Of a DNA stretch of 64,000 nucleotides, positions 61,014-64,000 are shown in pieces. The stretch comes from a virus. The stretch covers positions 62,001-126,000 of IMG/VR virus record IMGVR_UViG_3300044633_003049; one strand, written 5' to 3'. Under the pieces are notes generated by a model. The model saw only the letters and a program-made list of their open reading frames with translations. It ran no database searches and had not been told where the DNA came from. Numbering within the stretch: position 1 is the first letter of the stretch; each line of letters starts with the position of its first letter. The translations under genes were made by a program, and so were the position numbers.

Positions 61014-61829
61014 TTATAAATAGTTTAAGAGACCAAAACTTTCGTTTCTTAGTTTCTTAATAGCCTTATCACGTAATTGTCTTATACGTTCTTTAGTACA
61101 ACCAAACTCCTCACCTAAATCTTCCAAGTTAGATTCTATACCCGTTAACCCATAATATCTTTCAATGATTATTTTTTCTCTATCATCCAACACACTTAAC
61201 ATTGCTGAAACTTTTTTCTTTATTTCTTCCGGTGAATTAAGAATGGCGTCAGGACTTTCAGCCTCTCTATTAGGTATAACATCAATTAATTGGTCACCAT
61301 CTTCATTAATTTCTTTATATAAACCAATACAGTATGGGAGATTAACACCGATTGGTGTTTCATCTTCAACATTGTTTATGAAGAAATTATCTTCTTCACT
61401 TATTTCAATTTTCTTTTGTTTTTGAGCATCTTGTACTAAATTTGAAGGTATACGAATTGTTCTACAGTTTTCATTTAGAGATGCCATTATTGATTGTCTA
61501 ACCCACCACACCGCGTATGAAATAAATTTTAAACCAGTCGTCGGGTCAAATCTTTCCGCCGCTTTAATTAAACCAATATTACCTTCTGAAATAATGTCCA
61601 ACAAATCCATTCCCTGATTTTGAAACATTTTAGCCACAGATATTACAAATCTTAAATTACCAACAACCAATTCATTATAAAGTTTTCCTCTAGTTTCTTT
61701 ATCTGTTTTTTTATTGTTTAATAATTCAAAAACTTCTTCCTGTCTTTGATGTGACATTACAGGAATTTTTCGTAAATCTTTGATATACAATTGAATCTCG
61801 TCTGGATTAACTAAAATGGATTTTTTCAT
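61014..61829 (-). CDS. RNA polymerase sigma-70 family factor
   Basis: 271 residues. Region 1.2 (YIKDLRKIPVMSHQRQEEVF), region 2 (GNLRFVISVAKMFQNQGMDL, then DIISEGNIGLIKAAERFD, KFISYAVWWVRQSI), a shortened region 3, and region 4 (LDDREKIIIERYYGL, GCTKERIRQLRDKAIKKL with the helix-turn-helix). The pattern YAVWWVRQSI and NQGMDLLDLI resembles Bacteroidota RpoD. It is far more complete than T4 gp55. It is a natural candidate to read the TATTTATA sites. Confidence 0.9.
   Translation of the reverse strand: MKKSILVNPDEIQLYIKDLRKIPVMSHQRQEEVFELLNNKKTDKETRGKLYNELVVGNLRFVISVAKMFQNQGMDLLDIISEGNIGLIKAAERFDPTTGLKFISYAVWWVRQSIMASLNENCRTIRIPSNLVQDAQKQKKIEISEEDNFFINNVEDETPIGVNLPYCIGLYKEINEDGDQLIDVIPNREAESPDAILNSPEEIKKKVSAMLSVLDDREKIIIERYYGLTGIESNLEDLGEEFGCTKERIRQLRDKAIKKLRNESFGLLNYL
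61015..61022 (-). promoter_or_regulatory. Putative phage late promoter octamer (TATTTATA)
   Basis: Reads CTATTTATAAGGTATG in gene direction, 4 bases before the ATG at 61010 and overlapping the stop region of the sigma-factor gene. The spacing again suggests a leaderless mRNA, unless it is chance. Confidence 0.45.
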
Positions 61830-61860
61830 GTGGTGTAAGTTTAAGTGGATGGATAGTACT

Positions 61861-61890
61861 AAGATATGAAATATATCTTAATTTTCAAAA
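61861..61890 (-). promoter_or_regulatory. Promoter or operator of the sigma-factor gene
   Basis: In gene direction TTGAAA (61881-61886 region) is followed 16 bases later by TATCTT, near-consensus sigma-70 spacing. The inverted repeat AAGATATGAAATATATCTT (61861-61879; 7-base arms, 5-base loop) overlaps the -10 side. Its core ATATGAAATATA matches the divergent region near 5171-5182. Could be early expression with an operator. Confidence 0.4.
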
Positions 61891-62324
61891 TTGTCAAGGA
61901 AGTTTTTTTCTTCTATTGTAAGGCTCTCAATTCCAGATTCTTCTATTTTTTCAAGTAATCTGTCTAAATCTAAAGTTTCCCTTTTTTTATTTTTCTCATA
62001 ATCTACCCTAATAATCGTATTATCAATAGTTGGGGTGAAAATTAAATCTTTGATTTGTTGGGGTAGATGAGCCGTGACCATATTTTCTCTTTGGAATAAG
62101 AAATAAAATTTAATATGTTCGTCAATTAATATTGTATATAATTCTCGGTCGACCTCTATTGGTTCCATTTCAGAATCAAATATTACTATTATATTCTCTG
62201 AATTTTCTATAATGAATCTAATTGATTTGATGACCTTGCTTTCACCTATAACATCAGTACAAAAATACTCGATATCCTCATGGTCATCGAACATACCAAA
62301 AATAAATAATACGTATGTATTCAT
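61878..62324 (-). CDS. Small protein with C-terminal DUF6576-like motif
   Basis: 148 residues. The body is unknown (NTYVLFIFGMFDDHEDIEYF...). The C-terminus LDRLLEKIEESGIESLTIEE with KNFLDNF matches a motif found at the end of many Bacteroidota proteins, including rhomboid-type ones (L-D-x-x-L-D/E-K-I-x-x-x-G-x-x-S-L-T-x-x-E-K). This supports a Bacteroidota host. Function unknown. Confidence 0.6.
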   Translation of the reverse strand: MNTYVLFIFGMFDDHEDIEYFCTDVIGESKVIKSIRFIIENSENIIVIFDSEMEPIEVDRELYTILIDEHIKFYFLFQRENMVTAHLPQQIKDLIFTPTIDNTIIRVDYEKNKKRETLDLDRLLEKIEESGIESLTIEEKNFLDNFEN

Positions 62325-62331
62325 TTATGTG

Positions 62332-62979
62332 TTATTTTTTGAGTTTAACTTTCCAATAAACACCTCCACCGATAAATGGAACCAATTTTCCATTAGTCCC
62401 TTCGTCATCAACTCTATTCGTTACTCCAACACCTAATCTATACATATGTCTATCGTCTTTATTTTTAAATAAAACACTGATACCTACAATATTGATTACA
62501 TTCGGTTTGTCAAATTTTGCGTCAATACCGAGGTACATTTCATTCTGTCTTGGTATTGGTGTGTACATTGTGTCTCTAACAATTTTTTGTTTTACGTCAC
62601 TTTTAAATGAGCGACCGACTATTCTACTATTAGATATTGTATCAAATAAAGTAACCGTTCCTATATTGTTTGGTAATTTAAGAACGTCTTTCTTAAACAT
62701 TTTCATTCCAATTGCATTTAATAATGCCGTCGTGTCAATTGGTTTATCTACCGGTACAGTATCGTGAACTGCATATGGAATCTGTACTTCTACGGGTATC
62801 TCAACTTCCACAAGAGACTCAACTTCTACCGTATCATGAACAGGGACTTCAAATCCAACCGTATCTCGTATTAAAACCGTTCTATTTGGCATTATACCCT
62901 TAGGATTAAGAAATTCTAAAATACATATTAATAATAAAATTAATATTATTATATGTCTGATGTCAAAAATTTTCTTCAT
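62332..62979 (-). CDS. Membrane-anchored envelope protein
   Basis: 215 residues. An N-terminal hydrophobic segment (HIIILILLLICILEFL) is followed by a beta-rich region with repeated V-x-V-P-V-(H/E)-D-T-V units (RDTVGFEVPVHDTVEVES, VAVHDTV-like), then a C-terminal beta-structure (YLGIDAKFDKPNVINIVGIS, PFIGGGVYWKVKLKK). The C-terminus could be a small outer-membrane-type beta domain. Probably part of the lysis or envelope module with the next two genes. Confidence 0.5.
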   Translation of the reverse strand: MKKIFDIRHIIILILLLICILEFLNPKGIMPNRTVLIRDTVGFEVPVHDTVEVESLVEVEIPVEVQIPYAVHDTVPVDKPIDTTALLNAIGMKMFKKDVLKLPNNIGTVTLFDTISNSRIVGRSFKSDVKQKIVRDTMYTPIPRQNEMYLGIDAKFDKPNVINIVGISVLFKNKDDRHMYRLGVGVTNRVDDEGTNGKLVPFIGGGVYWKVKLKK

Positions 62980-62980
62980 T

Positions 62981-63397
62981 TTACTTAAGAAGATAAAGAG
63001 ATGTCATTATTATACCTGCAAAACTTCCAACCTTATAAAGAAACGTTTTTCTTCTTTGTCCTTTTAATTCTTTAAATAAACTTTCAGATTTTTGTCTTTC
63101 TAATCCAAATTGCTCATCTTTTTTAGTGATGATTAATTCAAGATTACCGATTTTTTGTTCTTTTAATGAATCCTTTTGTTTGTATAAACCAATTTGTTCA
63201 TCTTTTAATGATACAACTTTATTTAATTCAACAACTTCAGCAACGGCACCGTCACCTTTCATAAGGTCTTTGATAACTAATTTAGCTACCGGTACTTTTA
63301 ATGCTACGATAGTGTCTACGTTAGTTTTTGTAACGGTCTGAGAAAAACTTTTCAAGGTCACTAAAGTTATAATTGTTAACAGAATCAATTTTTTCAT
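62981..63397 (-). CDS. Exported coiled-coil protein with C-terminal membrane segment (spanin-like)
   Basis: 138 residues. Sec-type signal peptide (KKLILLTIITLVTLKSFSQT), then a region typical of Bacteroidota phage and prophage proteins (VALKVPVAKLVIKDLMKGDG), a coiled coil (LKDEQIGLYKQKDSLKEQ) and a C-terminal span (GSFAGIIMTSLYLLK). It overlaps the next upstream gene by 77 bases in another frame, as in Rz/Rz1-type pairs. No lipobox Cys is visible. Confidence 0.5.
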   Translation of the reverse strand: MKKLILLTIITLVTLKSFSQTVTKTNVDTIVALKVPVAKLVIKDLMKGDGAVAEVVELNKVVSLKDEQIGLYKQKDSLKEQKIGNLELIITKKDEQFGLERQKSESLFKELKGQRRKTFLYKVGSFAGIIMTSLYLLK

Positions 63398-63659
63398 GTG
63401 TTTGGTTTTTAATAATAGTTATGTTTTTGGTAACGTTATTTACATTTGCATCGACTTTATCTATTTCTTTGTCGATGATAACCATTTGTTCGTTTAATTT
63501 AAGATTTTCATAATGAACAGAATCTATTTCATTTTGGATTGAATCTATTTTTTGGTTGTACCCCGCAACATCGGTTCTAATCCCGTTTGTTGTAAAAATA
63601 TTCCAAGCGGCCAAAACGATAATTATAACTAATAAAATGTTGGATTTATTTATCTTCAT
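63321..63659 (-). CDS. Inner-membrane coiled-coil protein (i-spanin-like)
   Basis: 112 residues. An N-terminal span (NILLVIIIVLAAWNIF) followed by a long periplasmic coiled coil (YNQKIDSIQNEIDSVHYENL...), the architecture of Rz-type i-spanins. It ends SDLEKFFSDRYKN. The pair with 62981-63397 could bridge inner and outer membranes. A TATTTATA site lies 13 bases before the ATG. Confidence 0.5.
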   Translation of the reverse strand: MKINKSNILLVIIIVLAAWNIFTTNGIRTDVAGYNQKIDSIQNEIDSVHYENLKLNEQMVIIDKEIDKVDANVNNVTKNITIIKNQTHEKIDSVNNYNFSDLEKFFSDRYKN

Positions 63660-63672
63660 ATCTATGTTTTAT

Positions 63673-63680
63673 TATAAATA
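63673..63680 (-). promoter_or_regulatory. Putative phage late promoter octamer (TATTTATA)
   Basis: Reads ATATTTATAATAAAAC in gene direction, 13 bases before the ATG at 63659 and just after the 63686-63707 terminator. A terminator next to a new promoter is a coherent boundary. Confidence 0.5.
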
Positions 63681-63685
63681 TGAAG

Positions 63686-63707
63686 AAAGGGGGTTTTATC
63701 CCCCTTT
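63686..63707 (-). terminator. Rho-independent terminator after the ClpP-like gene
   Basis: Stem AAAGGGGG (63686-63693) pairs perfectly with CCCCCTTT (63700-63707) across a 6-base loop. In the leftward direction it is followed by TTTCTTC, a weak U-tract. It is 2 bases beyond the stop of the protease gene. Confidence 0.7.
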
Positions 63708-63709
63708 AC

Positions 63710-64000
63710 TTACTTTTTCTTCTTTTTAACTATTTCGTCAATAATTCCATAGGAAAGTGCGTCTTCCGCATTTAACCACAAATCCCTTGAAGCGTCATTT
63801 TTAACCTGTTCTGCGGTTTTTCCACAATATTCACCTAATAATGTGAATAGAATTTCATTCACCTTTCTCCACTCTATCATGCTGATTTCAGCGTCTTGGA
63901 TGTTTCCAACTGCCCCACCTGATGATTGGTGTAACATGGTTTGGGAAAACCTCAATGACCCTCTTTTACCTTTGGTACCAGCCCCTAATAGGACCGAACC
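63710..64000 (-). CDS. ClpP-like serine protease (N-terminal part outside window)
   Basis: The frame is open from 64000 to 63710 (96 residues of the C-terminal part). The first codons read GSVLLGAGTKGKRGSL, matching the ClpP nucleophile region (GS-x-x-L-x-A-G). The catalytic His is in MLHQSSGGAVGN (codon at 63931), and DLWLNAEDALSYGIIDEI is the Asp/C-terminal region. A phage ClpP-type protein may be the prohead maturation protease. The short ATG-start reading from 63955 is only part of the gene. Confidence 0.8.
   Translation of the reverse strand, partial: GSVLLGAGTKGKRGSLRFSQTMLHQSSGGAVGNIQDAEISMIEWRKVNEILFTLLGEYCGKTAEQVKNDASRDLWLNAEDALSYGIIDEIVKKKKK

Noticed and set aside
1-64000. tRNA genes, insertion sequences, integrase and attachment sites
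   Set aside because: I looked in the spacers (all shorter than about 130 bases) and saw no cloverleaf, transposase or terminal repeats. A tRNAscan run could still find something I missed.

Overview
The window looks like part of a large, AT-rich, T4-like (myovirus-type) phage genome. Evidence includes long tail-fibre genes with Gly-triplet repeats, an S74-type intramolecular chaperone, a ClpP-like protease, a Dam-type methylase, a NusG-like factor, a sigma-70 factor and many tightly packed, often overlapping genes. Several features point to a Bacteroidota host: a histone H1-like (Hc1-type) protein, a C-terminal motif common in Bacteroidota proteins, a sigma factor resembling Bacteroidota RpoD, and envelope proteins of a style common in phages of that phylum. 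The host call is inference. Nearly everything is on the minus strand. I saw no tRNA, rRNA, CRISPR array or insertion sequence, and no gene-free stretch longer than about 130 bases.

Layout. (1) Bases 1-26527: a sugar and small-molecule modification island. It holds five or six genes of a GT10-like glycosyltransferase family (one a tandem fusion cut by the window edge), four SGNH-hydrolase-like genes, a nucleotide-sugar dehydrogenase, an epimerase, a DegT-type aminotransferase overlapping an amidinotransferase, a 2OG-Fe(II) oxygenase, two twitch-type radical SAM proteins, two GT7-like galactosyltransferases with a LamG-like domain inserted in them, a further glycosyltransferase, a methyltransferase, and a short plus-strand block (5258-7716) with a two-subunit thiamine-diphosphate enzyme. 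(2) 26569-49916: a tail-fibre and adhesin module with LamG, fibrinogen-like, seven-bladed propeller, Pro/Thr-rich and collagen-like (G-X-Y, no proline) segments. (3) 49999-55920: redox proteins, an AAA ATPase, NusG, Dam, and small unknown proteins. (4) 55970-64000: acidic or structural proteins, a degenerate amidase fold, a membrane coiled-coil protein with a probable -1 frameshift extension, a sigma factor, spanin-like membrane proteins and the 3' part of a ClpP-like gene.

How it may work together. The island lies directly downstream of, and co-directional with, the fibre genes. Both share LamG-like lectin folds: in the fibres as adhesin domains, and in the island fused to or nested inside enzymes. 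My main hypothesis is that the island builds and attaches unusual (possibly guanidinylated or carboxylated) sugars, either to the phage's own Ser/Thr/Asn-rich fibres or to host surface glycans. A recurrent octamer TATTTATA lies just upstream of many structural genes and is a good candidate for a phage late promoter, perhaps read by the phage's own sigma factor at 61014-61829.
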